Origin: Pseudomonas japonica
GTDB lineage: Bacteria; Pseudomonadota; Gammaproteobacteria; Pseudomonadales; Pseudomonadaceae
DNA: 64,000 nt
Assembly: GCF_013522925.1 (NCBI RefSeq)
Contig: NZ_JAAMQU010000012.1
Coordinates: 1-64,000 of the forward strand
Direction: 5' to 3'
Part shown: positions 41,086-50,002 of the stretch, in pieces
Position numbering within the stretch: the stretch's first letter is position 1
How the letters are laid out: every line of letters begins with the position of its first letter
Made by a program: the position numbers and the translations under genes
Notes under the pieces: model-generated
What the model was told of the DNA's origin: nothing
The model's database searches: none
Seen by the model: only the letters and a program-made list of their open reading frames with translations

Positions 41086-41328
41086 GACTAACCTCGGTGT
41101 GGGGCGAAGCCGTGGGTTCACCCGGTTGCGCGCTGGGCGCGTCTGATCAAAAAGTGCGCAATTCTAGCGATGCGCGCGCTTCATTGCCAGCGTTAAACGG
41201 GGGAAATGCGACCAGCGCTGCGCTATGCTTCGCCCCCTCGTGAAGCACCGGTTGCGCGCTGCAACGGGCACGAAACAAAAACACCGCTCGGCGCTCGAAG
41301 CCGGGATCAAGGGTAGCAGGAGAAGTGG

Positions 41329-43227
41329 ATGGTTCAGGCAAGCAATGAGGCAGAGGGCGGCCATGCCGCGGCGAAGCCGCTGAGCATGCTGGTCGCGGCA
41401 GTGGGCGTGGTCTATGGCGACATCGGTACCAGCCCGTTGTATACCCTCAAGGAAGTGTTCATGGGCGGATATGGGGTTACCGTCACCCATGAGGGAGTGC
41501 TTGGGGTGCTGTCGCTTATTTTCTGGGCGCTCATCTGGGTAGTGTCGATCAAGTACGTACTGTTCGTGCTGCGCGCTGACAACCAGGGCGAAGGGGGCAC
41601 CATGGCATTGCTGTCCTTGGCACGCCGCGCTGTGGCCGGCCACCCCCGGGTAAGTTCCGTAATGGTAGCGTTCGGCCTGGTGGGCGCCGCACTGTTCTAC
41701 GGCGACAGCATGATTACTCCGGCGGTGTCGGTATTGTCCGCGGTCGAGGGCCTGGAGCTGGCGTTCGACGGGGTGGAGCACTGGGTGATCCCGGTGGCGC
41801 TGGTTATCCTGATCGGCCTGTTTATCCTGCAAAAACACGGCACCGCCCGTATCGGCAAGTTGTTCGGGCCGATCATGGTGTGCTGGTTCGTGGTGCTGGC
41901 CGCGCTCGGCGTGCTGGGTATTTCCCATCACCCCGAAGTACTCCACGCCATCAACCCGATCTGGATGGTGCGTTTCTTCGCCAGCCACCCGGGCATCAGC
42001 ATCGCAGTGTTGGGTGCCGTGGTGTTGGCCCTGACCGGGGCAGAGGCACTGTATGCCGACATGGGCCACTTCGGCCGCAAGCCTATTGCCCGCGCCTGGT
42101 TTGCCCTCATCCTGCCGGCCCTGGTGCTCAATTACTTCGGTCAGGGTGGCCTGTTGCTGGAAAACCCCGAAGCGGCGCGTAACCCGTTCTTCCTGCTGGC
42201 GCCGAGCTGGGCCCTGATTCCGCTGGTGGTGCTTTCCACCATGGCCACCGTAATTGCGTCCCAGGCGGTGATTTCCGGTGCGTTCTCGCTCACGCACCAG
42301 GCCATCCAGCTAGGCTATATCCCGCGCATGCACATCCAGCACACCTCCAGCAGCGAGCAGGGGCAGATCTACATCAGCGCCGTCAACTGGCTGCTGATGG
42401 TGGGCGTGATCCTGCTGGTGCTGGGCTTCGAGTCGTCGAGTGCGCTGGCCTCAGCCTACGGCGTAGCGGTGACCGGTACCATGCTGTGCACCACGGTATT
42501 GCTGTCGGCGGTGATCCTGCGGTTGTGGAAGTGGCCTGTGGTAGTGGCTGTGCCACTGCTATGCAGCTTCCTGATGGTGGACATGCTGTTCTTTGCCGCG
42601 AACGTGCCGAAGGTGGTCCAAGGCGGCGCCTTCCCTGTGCTGGCAGGTGCTGCGTTGTTTATCCTGATGACCACATGGAAGCGCGGAAAACAGCTGCTGG
42701 TCGAGCGCCTGGACGAAGGCAGCCTGCCGCTGCCTATCTTCATTGGCAGCATTCGGGTGCAGCCGCCGCACCGTGTTCAAGGCACAGCGGTGTTCCTCAC
42801 TGCCCGGCAGGACGCCGTCCCCCACGCTTTGCTGCATAACATGCTGCACAATCAGGTACTGCACGAGCAGATCGTGCTGCTTACGGTGCTCAGCGAGGAT
42901 CAGCCGCGCGTGCCCGCACAGGAACGGGTAGAGGTCGAGGCATTTGGCGAAGGCTTTTACCGGGTGATCCTGCATTACGGCTTCATGGACGAGCCCGACG
43001 TGCCGGCGGCGCTTGCGCTGTGCCACCTCGAGGACCTGGATTTCAGCCCGATGCGCACCACCTTCTTCCTCAGCCGGGAAACCGTCATCCCGTCCCGCCT
43101 GCCCGGCATGGCCCGCTGGCGAGAAGGGCTGTTCGCCTTCATGCTCAAGAATGCCAACGGTAACCTGCGCTTCTTCAGGCTGCCGCTGAACCGGGTGATC
43201 GAACTGGGTACGCAGGTGGAGATGTAG
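41329..43227 (+). CDS. kup: Kup-type potassium uptake protein
   Basis: Kup is a proton-coupled K+ symporter of the inner membrane. The 632-residue protein has about twelve predicted membrane helices, starting with LVAAVGVVYGDIGTSPLYTLKEVF, the invariant Kup motif near residue 25-45, and includes FYGDSMITPAVSVLSAVEGL and ALTGAEALYADMGHFGR. The C-terminal about 190 residues form a cytoplasmic domain. ATG 41329 follows AGGAG. No regulatory gene is adjacent; it lies divergent from rimO and convergent with the virJ-like gene across 60 bases that hold a hairpin. Confidence 0.96.
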   Translation: MVQASNEAEGGHAAAKPLSMLVAAVGVVYGDIGTSPLYTLKEVFMGGYGVTVTHEGVLGVLSLIFWALIWVVSIKYVLFVLRADNQGEGGTMALLSLARRAVAGHPRVSSVMVAFGLVGAALFYGDSMITPAVSVLSAVEGLELAFDGVEHWVIPVALVILIGLFILQKHGTARIGKLFGPIMVCWFVVLAALGVLGISHHPEVLHAINPIWMVRFFASHPGISIAVLGAVVLALTGAEALYADMGHFGRKPIARAWFALILPALVLNYFGQGGLLLENPEAARNPFFLLAPSWALIPLVVLSTMATVIASQAVISGAFSLTHQAIQLGYIPRMHIQHTSSSEQGQIYISAVNWLLMVGVILLVLGFESSSALASAYGVAVTGTMLCTTVLLSAVILRLWKWPVVVAVPLLCSFLMVDMLFFAANVPKVVQGGAFPVLAGAALFILMTTWKRGKQLLVERLDEGSLPLPIFIGSIRVQPPHRVQGTAVFLTARQDAVPHALLHNMLHNQVLHEQIVLLTVLSEDQPRVPAQERVEVEAFGEGFYRVILHYGFMDEPDVPAALALCHLEDLDFSPMRTTFFLSRETVIPSRLPGMARWREGLFAFMLKNANGNLRFFRLPLNRVIELGTQVEM

Positions 43228-43243
43228 CAAGCCGTATGTTCAT

Positions 43244-43280
43244 CGGGGCGCGGTTCCCGGGCGGTAAAGCCCGGGAGCGG
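43244..43280. terminator. Hairpin between kup and the virJ-like gene
   Basis: CCCGGGC (43256-43262) pairs with GCCCGGG (43269-43275), with partial outer pairing between GGGGCGCGG and GCGGCCC. TTCTTTATT follows on the + strand, giving a weak T-rich tail, so it likely ends kup transcription. Confidence 0.6.
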
Positions 43281-43287
43281 CCCTTCT

Positions 43288-44562
43288 TTATTGAGCGTTG
43301 CGCTTGTCGATCGCTTGAATCAGGCGCTGCGCCAGGGCCGGGTAGTTTTCATCGAAGTGATGGCCCCCGGGCAGCTGGAGTTTCTCGCCGGTGTCGGTGG
43401 CTTCGGTACAGCCGCTTTCGTCGGCTTCCTCGGCGCCATACACGCACAGCACCTTCGCCCCTGGCACCTTGGCCAGTTCCACGCCGGTGGGTGCTTCCTT
43501 GCCTTCCTGGCCCAGCCAGCCTTCAACCTGGATCTCGAAGCTGCCGCTGCGGGCGAAGGCCAGCAGGATCATGCTGCTTACCCGGGCCTGCTCCTCGGCG
43601 GGCAAGCGGTTATAGATGGCAGGTAGTACGTCCGCGCCGAAGGAATAGCCCGCCAGCACGAAGTGCTTGGCGCCCCATTTCTGCCGGTAGTACTGCATCA
43701 GCTCTACCAGGTCTTCGGCGCTTTCTTCCGGCGACTTGTGCTGCCAGTAATAGCGAAGCGTGTCGATGCCCACCACGGGGTAGCCGGATTTGGCCATGTC
43801 CTCGGCCACGTCCTTGTCCAGGTCGCGCCAGCCGCCGTCACCCGACAGGAACAGGGTCACGGTGTCATTCGGTTTGCTCGACGGCACTTCGACCACGGGC
43901 ATTTTCAGGCCTTTGTCGTTTTCTCCCATCACCGCTTGGGTCAACTGCGTCTTGAGCAGTTGCGGGAGCTTTACGTCGTAGTCACTGATGCTGTTCTGGG
44001 CGTTCGCCTGGCCGCGTACGAAGGTCGCGCTCACGTCGTCTGGCCAGTCGTTCCAGGCAACGGACCAGCTGCCGTGGTCGGCTTTTTTCGGCACGTCCGC
44101 TTTGCAGTTGGGCTGCTCGACGGTGAAGTCCACCGACACTGCGCGGGCCTTGTCGTTGCCTTGGGTGGCAAGCCAGTGCCAGGCGAGCGAGGCACCCGGG
44201 CCAATGCCACCGACAACGTCGGGAGCGGCCTTCAACTGCTTGAGCGCGGCATCGAAGGCGGCCTGCTGGGCAACGCAGTCTTCCTTGGGTAGAACCACCT
44301 GAATGATGCGCGCCGCGCCCGTGCGGCTAAGGTCAGTCAGCTGCCGCTCGGTGAGTACCTGATCGGCCGGCACCGCCACCGCCATCACGCTTTTCGCGCG
44401 CTGGCCTGGGGTTACCAAAGTCGCTTCGCTGCCGTCACTGAGTTTTACAGGCTCTGCCGTTGCAGGTGGCACCGGACGGTTCACCCACCAGAAAACCACG
44501 GCTGCTACTACGATCACGATCAACAGCGCAAACAGCGCGGGGCGCCAGTAACGTCGAATCAT
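43288..44562 (-). CDS. VirJ/AcvB-like serine hydrolase, predicted aminoacyl-phosphatidylglycerol hydrolase
   Basis: A 424-residue protein with an N-terminal signal anchor (ALFALLIVIVVAAVVFWW, residues 10-27), so its catalytic part is periplasmic. The C-terminal half is the VirJ alpha/beta hydrolase with LSGDGGWRDLD near residue 240, and nucleophile Ser in GYSFGAD near residue 304; the final HHFDENY supplies a likely catalytic His. Agrobacterium AcvB hydrolyses lysyl-phosphatidylglycerol, and P. aeruginosa PA0919 hydrolyses alanyl-PG next to its synthase PA0920. Here the start codon overlaps the mprF stop by one base, so the same antagonistic pairing is expected. Not shown directly. Confidence 0.85.
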   Translation of the reverse strand: MIRRYWRPALFALLIVIVVAAVVFWWVNRPVPPATAEPVKLSDGSEATLVTPGQRAKSVMAVAVPADQVLTERQLTDLSRTGAARIIQVVLPKEDCVAQQAAFDAALKQLKAAPDVVGGIGPGASLAWHWLATQGNDKARAVSVDFTVEQPNCKADVPKKADHGSWSVAWNDWPDDVSATFVRGQANAQNSISDYDVKLPQLLKTQLTQAVMGENDKGLKMPVVEVPSSKPNDTVTLFLSGDGGWRDLDKDVAEDMAKSGYPVVGIDTLRYYWQHKSPEESAEDLVELMQYYRQKWGAKHFVLAGYSFGADVLPAIYNRLPAEEQARVSSMILLAFARSGSFEIQVEGWLGQEGKEAPTGVELAKVPGAKVLCVYGAEEADESGCTEATDTGEKLQLPGGHHFDENYPALAQRLIQAIDKRNAQ

Positions 44563-47204
44563 CAGCGTTTCACCAATCCAGTCAGGCCGCCTGCAATAAG
44601 GGCGGCGGTGTCAGCCAGCGCCACGAGCGGATCCAGCCCCGCGGGCACGGCCATGTAACGAGGTTCCCAGTCAGGCTGAAACTTATCCTTGAACCGGCGA
44701 AGCCCCTGGAAGTTGTACAACTGCTCGCCCCGGCGGAACACCATCGAGCCCAGCCGCTGCGTGAGGGGCGCACCACGCCGCGGCTGCAGGCCGGACAGCG
44801 GCACCATGCCCAGGCTGAAACGGCCGTAACCCAGCTGTTTGTAGTGCTGGATCAGCCCCACCATCATGAACTCCATGGTCAGCTTCGGTGCTTCCGGATG
44901 TGAGCGCATCAGGTCCAGGCTGGCCAGTTCATGGCTGTTGGTTTCCAGCAGGTTGGCGAACGCCACCGGCCGGCCCTGGAAGTGGATGATCACGATACGG
45001 AAATGCTTGAGGTAGTCCGGGCTGAAGCGGCCAAGGGAAAACCCTTTCTCGCGTACATTCTTACCTGATAACCAGGCGTCGGAGATAACTTTCAGTTCAT
45101 CGAGCGGCGCGGTGCCGGGCTCGTAGATTTCCATGCTCAAGCCATCGCGGGTGCCCCGGTTCCAGGTGTAGCGCAGGTCTTTCATCTCCTTGCCCTTGGC
45201 TTCGAGATCGAACCGGCGCAGGTCCACCCGGGCTTCCTCGCCCAGCTTGATGGCGGTAAGGCCGATGTCCATGTAGAAGGGCAGGTTCTCGGCCCGCACC
45301 TGATAGAACACCGGGCGCGCATGGTGAAAGTCGCACAGGTCGCGGAACTGCCAGATCATTTCTGCCCGGGGCTGGGTAGGCCCTATGGGGTCGTACAACG
45401 CTACCAGGCTGCGGCCCCGACGGGCGTACATCAGGAATGCCTTGTCGTTGGGGTGGAACAGCAACGCCTTGTCGCCGGTAAGTGCCAGGCCACCGTCGGG
45501 TTGATGCGAAGCCATGAGGATCTTGTGCGCCCGCTCCAATTCATCTCGGCCGGGCAGGTGAATCACTGGCCGCGCGGTGCGCAGCAGCCAGGTCAGTACC
45601 ACTACCACCAGCAGCACAGCGCTGCCCAATGCCGAGCGCAAGCCGCGGGGGGCATCGGCATCCAGGGTGAACTGCCACCACAGGCGGTTGTTATAGGGCA
45701 CATCCTGATAGGCGAAGAACAGCAGCCAGATCGATGCGCCAACCACACAGGCAGCGGCCATGAGGTAGAAGGGGGACAGCGGCAGCTCCATCAAACGGCT
45801 GGGCCGGTAGAACGAGCGACGGAACACTGCCAGCAGGCAGGCGGTGAGCGTGAGTACGCTGGCCTCTTCCCAGTCGAAGCCCTTGAGCAGCGACAACAGC
45901 GCGCCCACGAGCAACAGGATCACGGTCAACATCCAGGCGGCGGACAGGCGGCGGCGCAAGCCTTGCGCCAGCAGCAGGCAAAGCACGCCGATCAGGCTTG
46001 CCGCGAAGTGCGAGGCGTCGATCAGCCGGTGCGGGATCAAGAAGCCCATGTGGCGCAGCCGGGTGTCGATCTCCGGGGTGGCGCCCGAAAACAGCAGCAC
46101 CATGCCTGACAGGAACACCAACACCGCCAGAATGGGCGCAGCCAGCCCCGAAGCCGCCCGGATGGCGTTGCGCGCGAACAGCAGGCGGCGGGCCTCTGTG
46201 GCCAGCAACCACAGGCAGGCAACCAGGAACGGCAGCATTACATAAATGAGCCGATAGAGGAGCAGGGCCGCGGCCAAGGGAGCGGCGCCCAATTGGTTCG
46301 CAAAGGCAGCCAGCAGGATGGCTTCGAAAACGCCTACACCACCGGGTACATGGCTGAGCACCCCTGCAGCCAGTGCCAGCAGGTAGACCAGCAGGAAAGC
46401 ACCGAAGGGCGGCGCCTCGGGCAGCAGGCTATAAAGCACGGCCGCGGCGATCGCGACATCCAGGGCTGTGATCACCAGCTGCAACAGGCACAGCCGCAGT
46501 GATGGCAGCCGCAGGGTGCTGCGCCCGGCACGAACGATCAGGTTGTGCGGGAACGGCTGCACGGGCGCGCGCCGACGGTATACACCTACCGCCAGCCCCG
46601 CCGTGAGCAGCAACACCGCTGCGGCGATAACCCCGAGCAATGCGGGTGGCAGGCGCAGGGCAGTGGAAGCAGCCGACAGGTCGCTAAGGCAAGCGAGCGC
46701 CGCCAGGGGGGGCAGCGCACAGCCCAGCGAGAGGCTGGCGAAAAGCGTCATGCGTGCGACTTCTGCCGGGCCTACACCCAGTCGTGAATACAAGCGGTAC
46801 CGGACCGATCCACCAGACAGCAGCGACAGCCCGACCGCATTGCCGATCGCGAACGCCGTGAACCCGCCTGTCGCCAGGGCGCGAGGGGGCAGGGCGGCGC
46901 CAGCGTACCGCGATGCAGACCATTCATAGCCCAGCAGCACTACAAACCCGGCAACGGTGAACCCTAGCGCGGCCAGCAGCGCGGAGCTCGGCGTTGCCGC
47001 TACCGAATCGTGGAGTGCATAGATGTCCAGGTCGCGAAGCATTCGCCGGCAGGCGATCAACGCGATGGCAAACATGACCAGGGTAAGCCCGATCCCCAAA
47101 GGCTGGCGGTATTGGCTCAGCAGTTCCAGCCACCGTAGACGGCCGCGGGGTAGAGGTTCTGGAGAAGTTGGGGTGTCGTTTACTTCAGGCATTTCGGGGC
47201 GCAT
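44562..47204 (-). CDS. mprF: MprF, aminoacyl-phosphatidylglycerol synthase and flippase
   Basis: MprF transfers an amino acid from aminoacyl-tRNA to phosphatidylglycerol and flips the product to the outer leaflet of the inner membrane, reducing the negative charge. The 880-residue protein has about 14 predicted membrane helices (residues about 25-560) and a C-terminal cytoplasmic DUF2156 synthase domain (about 570-870) with ELASLDLMRSHPEAPKLTMEFMMVGL. In P. aeruginosa the product is alanyl-PG; here the amino acid cannot be told from sequence. ATG 47204 is used; a TTG lies one codon earlier. Overlap with the virJ-like gene implies cotranscription. Confidence 0.94.
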   Translation of the reverse strand: MRPEMPEVNDTPTSPEPLPRGRLRWLELLSQYRQPLGIGLTLVMFAIALIACRRMLRDLDIYALHDSVAATPSSALLAALGFTVAGFVVLLGYEWSASRYAGAALPPRALATGGFTAFAIGNAVGLSLLSGGSVRYRLYSRLGVGPAEVARMTLFASLSLGCALPPLAALACLSDLSAASTALRLPPALLGVIAAAVLLLTAGLAVGVYRRRAPVQPFPHNLIVRAGRSTLRLPSLRLCLLQLVITALDVAIAAAVLYSLLPEAPPFGAFLLVYLLALAAGVLSHVPGGVGVFEAILLAAFANQLGAAPLAAALLLYRLIYVMLPFLVACLWLLATEARRLLFARNAIRAASGLAAPILAVLVFLSGMVLLFSGATPEIDTRLRHMGFLIPHRLIDASHFAASLIGVLCLLLAQGLRRRLSAAWMLTVILLLVGALLSLLKGFDWEEASVLTLTACLLAVFRRSFYRPSRLMELPLSPFYLMAAACVVGASIWLLFFAYQDVPYNNRLWWQFTLDADAPRGLRSALGSAVLLVVVVLTWLLRTARPVIHLPGRDELERAHKILMASHQPDGGLALTGDKALLFHPNDKAFLMYARRGRSLVALYDPIGPTQPRAEMIWQFRDLCDFHHARPVFYQVRAENLPFYMDIGLTAIKLGEEARVDLRRFDLEAKGKEMKDLRYTWNRGTRDGLSMEIYEPGTAPLDELKVISDAWLSGKNVREKGFSLGRFSPDYLKHFRIVIIHFQGRPVAFANLLETNSHELASLDLMRSHPEAPKLTMEFMMVGLIQHYKQLGYGRFSLGMVPLSGLQPRRGAPLTQRLGSMVFRRGEQLYNFQGLRRFKDKFQPDWEPRYMAVPAGLDPLVALADTAALIAGGLTGLVKR

Positions 47205-47382
47205 CAATGACCTCGCCTATTGAGCGCGACAGGATGGAGGTATCTGAACAACTTACCAATCCCTACAAAATGAAATTTTTGCGAAATTCTGTGCCTGCCC
47301 GCTCTTCGACCAGACCCTTCCGGCAGGAGGGAAGTTCATGCCTACAGTGGTTGCACCAGACAGCACCAAGGTTGGCACAGGC

Positions 47383-47414
47383 AAAAAAAAAGGCCACTTT
47401 TTCAAGTGGCCTTT
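47383..47414 (-). terminator. Terminator of the first tRNA-fMet unit
   Basis: On the minus strand AAAGGCCACTTG pairs with AAGTGGCCTTT, followed by a run of nine T. The same hairpin ends the second unit. Confidence 0.9.
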
Positions 47415-47421
47415 CTTTAAT

Positions 47422-47498
<77 letters not shown>

Positions 47499-47511
47499 TC
47501 TGTGGTTGCGC

Positions 47512-47539
47512 ATTATAGGGACGTTTGGCAGGAAGTCAA
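47512..47539 (-). promoter_or_regulatory. Promoter of tRNA-fMet copy 1
   Basis: Reading the minus strand, TTGACT (47534-47539) and TATAAT (47512-47517) are separated by 16 bases. TATAAT is a perfect -10. It sits 13 bases upstream of the tRNA 5' end. Confidence 0.85.
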
Positions 47540-47624
47540 CATGAATCTGCTTCAAGACCTTTGTGCATCGGTTCGCACTGCGCTGGGGTATCACAAGCGA
47601 GGGTCCGCAGTGATTCAGGCGCAA

Positions 47625-47654
47625 TAAAAAAGGCCACTTTTTCAAGTGGCCTTT
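47625..47654 (-). terminator. Terminator of the second tRNA-fMet unit
   Basis: The hairpin AAAGGCCACTT/AAGTGGCCTTT recurs here, with six T on the minus strand. It follows tRNA copy 2. Confidence 0.9.
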
Positions 47655-47660
47655 CGTATT

Positions 47661-47737
<77 letters not shown>

Positions 47738-47749
47738 TCTGTGGGGTGG

Positions 47750-47777
47750 ATTCTACGCTTGCCGCTGCGCATGTCAA
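47750..47777 (-). promoter_or_regulatory. Promoter of tRNA-fMet copy 2
   Basis: TTGACA (47772-47777) and TAGAAT (47750-47755) on the minus strand lie 16 bases apart, a consensus -35 and near-consensus -10, placed 12 bases before the tRNA. Confidence 0.85.
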
Positions 47778-47869
47778 CCGTTATCTACGGAAAACTGCTT
47801 TTAGGTCAAATGTTTAGCGTTTGATTGATGCGCGACGACGCAGCAGGGCAGGCGAGCCGTTCGAAAACA

Positions 47870-47885
47870 CTGTATATTCATTCAC
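47870..47885 (+). promoter_or_regulatory. Degenerate LexA-like box upstream of dinB
   Basis: CTGTATATTCATTCAC matches the left half of the LexA consensus but ends CAC in place of CAG. It lies 25 bases before the dinB start. Regulation of dinB by LexA is common in Pseudomonas, so this may be a weak operator. Confidence 0.4.
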
Positions 47886-47910
47886 CTGTATCAAACGATT
47901 TCGATCAGTG

Positions 47911-48972
47911 ATGGCACAGCGGAAAATACTTCATATCGACTGCGACTGCTTTTACGCCGCGATCGAAATGCGCGACGATCCCCAGCTTGCGGGCAAGCCT
48001 CTGGCCGTGGGTGGCTCCGCCGATCGGCGAGGCGTGATCGCCACCTGTAACTATGAAGCGCGTGCCTATGGGGTGCGTTCGGCCATGTCCTCACGGCATG
48101 CGCTGAAGCTGTGTCCAGATCTCACCATCGTAAGGCCTCGCTTCGATGCCTATAAAGAAGCCTCCCGGGAAATCCACGCGATATTCCAACAGTACACCGA
48201 CCTGATCGAGCCGCTTTCGCTGGATGAGGCCTACCTGGACGTTACCGAGTCGCCACATTTCAGCGGCAGCGCAACGCGCATTGCTCAGGCCATTCGCCAG
48301 GATGTCGCCCGGCGCTTGCATATCACCGTGTCAGCAGGGGTGGCGCCAAACAAGTTTCTTGCCAAGATCGCCAGCGACTGGCGCAAGCCCAATGGGCTGT
48401 TCGTCATTACGCCCGCCGAAGTGGACGCCTTCATTGCCGACCTGCCTGTGGCCAAGCTGCATGGGGTAGGCAAGGTCACGGCAGAAAAGCTCGTGCGCCT
48501 GGGCATAGAACGTTGCGCCGACCTTCTGCAGTGGTCACGGCTGAACCTGATCCGGGAGTTTGGAGGTTTTGGAGAGCGGTTGTATCAACTGGCGCGGGGT
48601 ATCGACGATCGCCCCGTGCATGTGGATAGCCGGCGGCAGTCGGTGAGCGTGGAGAACACCTACGACCATGATCTTCCAGGGCTGGAGGCCTGCCTGGATA
48701 AACTGCCCGAGCTGATGGAAACCCTCGCCGGCCGCCTGCAACGGATCGATGACAGCTACCGATTGGGAAAGCCCTTCGTAAAGGTGAAGTTTCACGACTT
48801 CACCCAGACCACCCTGGAACAGGCCAACGCCGCGAGGGACCTGAACAGCTACCGCAGCTTGTTGACCCAGGCCTATGCCCGCGGAAACAAGCCCGTGCGT
48901 TTGCTCGGCATAGGGGTGCGGTTGCACGACTTGCGCGGTGCGCTTACCCAGTTGGAATTGTTTGGGGAATAG
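47911..48972 (+). CDS. dinB: DNA polymerase IV
   Basis: DinB is a Y-family polymerase for translesion synthesis. The 353-residue protein has the first catalytic Asp in HIDCDCFYAAIEM, the second acidic motif SLDEAYLDVT, the fingers segment VGGSADRRGVIATCNYEARAYGVRSAM in pieces, helix-hairpin-helix near LHGVGKVTAEKL, and a little-finger domain, ending in QLELFGE, which looks like the beta-clamp binding peptide (QLxLF). ATG 47911 begins the conserved MAQRKILHIDCD; an upstream start has no homology. A perfect 10-bp hairpin follows at 48983-49011. Confidence 0.96.
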   Translation: MAQRKILHIDCDCFYAAIEMRDDPQLAGKPLAVGGSADRRGVIATCNYEARAYGVRSAMSSRHALKLCPDLTIVRPRFDAYKEASREIHAIFQQYTDLIEPLSLDEAYLDVTESPHFSGSATRIAQAIRQDVARRLHITVSAGVAPNKFLAKIASDWRKPNGLFVITPAEVDAFIADLPVAKLHGVGKVTAEKLVRLGIERCADLLQWSRLNLIREFGGFGERLYQLARGIDDRPVHVDSRRQSVSVENTYDHDLPGLEACLDKLPELMETLAGRLQRIDDSYRLGKPFVKVKFHDFTQTTLEQANAARDLNSYRSLLTQAYARGNKPVRLLGIGVRLHDLRGALTQLELFGE

Positions 48973-48982
48973 GTGCGGGCAG

Positions 48983-49011
48983 CGCTCCCGCCTCTGTAAG
49001 CGGCGGGAGCG
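48983..49011 (+). other. Hairpin downstream of dinB
   Basis: CGCTCCCGCC (48983-48992) pairs exactly with GGCGGGAGCG (49002-49011), a 10-bp stem without a T-run. It lies between the convergent dinB and lipoprotein genes, so it may serve as a shared terminator or stabiliser. Confidence 0.55.
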
Positions 49012-49046
49012 GGTGCCAGCGAAGTTCGTACACCAATGCTATCAGG

Positions 49047-49985
49047 TTACTGGTCTACCTTGCGGCCCGCATCCTTGGCCAAGGCCTTGATGAAGTCACG
49101 CTGCAACTCCGGGTCGTTGTGGGTGAGCTCCAGCAAGCTTTGTTGCAGCTCATTGGCCTCGTCCTCGAAGCCCAACTGCGACAGCCGTTTTACCCGGTAT
49201 ACCCACTGGCTTACCTCGTCGTCCTCAAGGTCGTCATAGATCAGCTTGTGAGCTTCGGTAACTCGGGTTCGCAGGGTGGGGGCCAGTTGCAGGGTGGCCG
49301 TGGCGCGTGAGGTGCCGTCATCGTCCCTGGCCGTCAGCACCAGCCGATCCACATGTTGCAACTCTTGGTCGGCGAACGGCGCATCCAGCAGGTTCAGGCG
49401 CAGGTAGCCCTTGCGGTCCGTGTTCAGGGCATAAACTTCCGGCCCAGCGGTGACTTCAACGGGCTTTTCGGCCCAAGGCTCCAAGGTCACTTCCTGTCGC
49501 TTGTTACCCTGCACCTCGTCGATCGCGGCCAGGTTCTGCTCCGCACGGCCGTTGGACTGCGCGTTCATGAACGGGTTGATCCCGGCAAAGCCGTAGTTGA
49601 TCCAGCCATGCGTGACGTTTTCCGGCAGCCGGCCAAGCAGCACCACGTTGAGCGCATTGGCCGCCACACCACCAACGATCGCCACCGCGCCCAACGGAAC
49701 CTCATAGAACTCCCGCCAGGCTTGATACGGCGTGTAACGGTCATAACGGCGGGTTACGTCGAAATCCGTTGCCTCGAACGTGGCCTGCTCCATTACCCGA
49801 ACCCGACGCTGGGGCTGGTCCATCAACGGCTCGCCAATGTCCACCGAGAGGTGATGCTCGATGGGTTTGCGCTCGGTACGTGCCTCATGCTCGCTGCGCT
49901 GGGACATCTGGTTCGCGCATCCGGCCAGAAGGCAGGCGCCGCACAAGGCGGCGACACCGGGCCAGGAAAAACTTCGTGTAGACAT
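49047..49985 (-). CDS. Predicted lipoprotein of unknown function
   Basis: A 312-residue protein that I do not recognise. It has a signal peptide with lipobox LLAGC at residues 19-23 (Cys23), so it is probably lipid-anchored. Residue 24 is Ala, which favours sorting to the outer membrane (inference). A hydrophobic stretch at about residues 97-118 (VPLGAVAIVGGVAANALNVVLLG) may be a second membrane or buried helix. The rest is hydrophilic with a likely beta-rich domain at about 160-240 and a helical C-terminus of charged repeats. It lies between dinB and proS on the minus strand, head-to-tail with proS. Confidence 0.7.
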   Translation of the reverse strand: MSTRSFSWPGVAALCGACLLAGCANQMSQRSEHEARTERKPIEHHLSVDIGEPLMDQPQRRVRVMEQATFEATDFDVTRRYDRYTPYQAWREFYEVPLGAVAIVGGVAANALNVVLLGRLPENVTHGWINYGFAGINPFMNAQSNGRAEQNLAAIDEVQGNKRQEVTLEPWAEKPVEVTAGPEVYALNTDRKGYLRLNLLDAPFADQELQHVDRLVLTARDDDGTSRATATLQLAPTLRTRVTEAHKLIYDDLEDDEVSQWVYRVKRLSQLGFEDEANELQQSLLELTHNDPELQRDFIKALAKDAGRKVDQ

Positions 49986-50002
49986 GAACGCTTACTCGGT
50001 GA

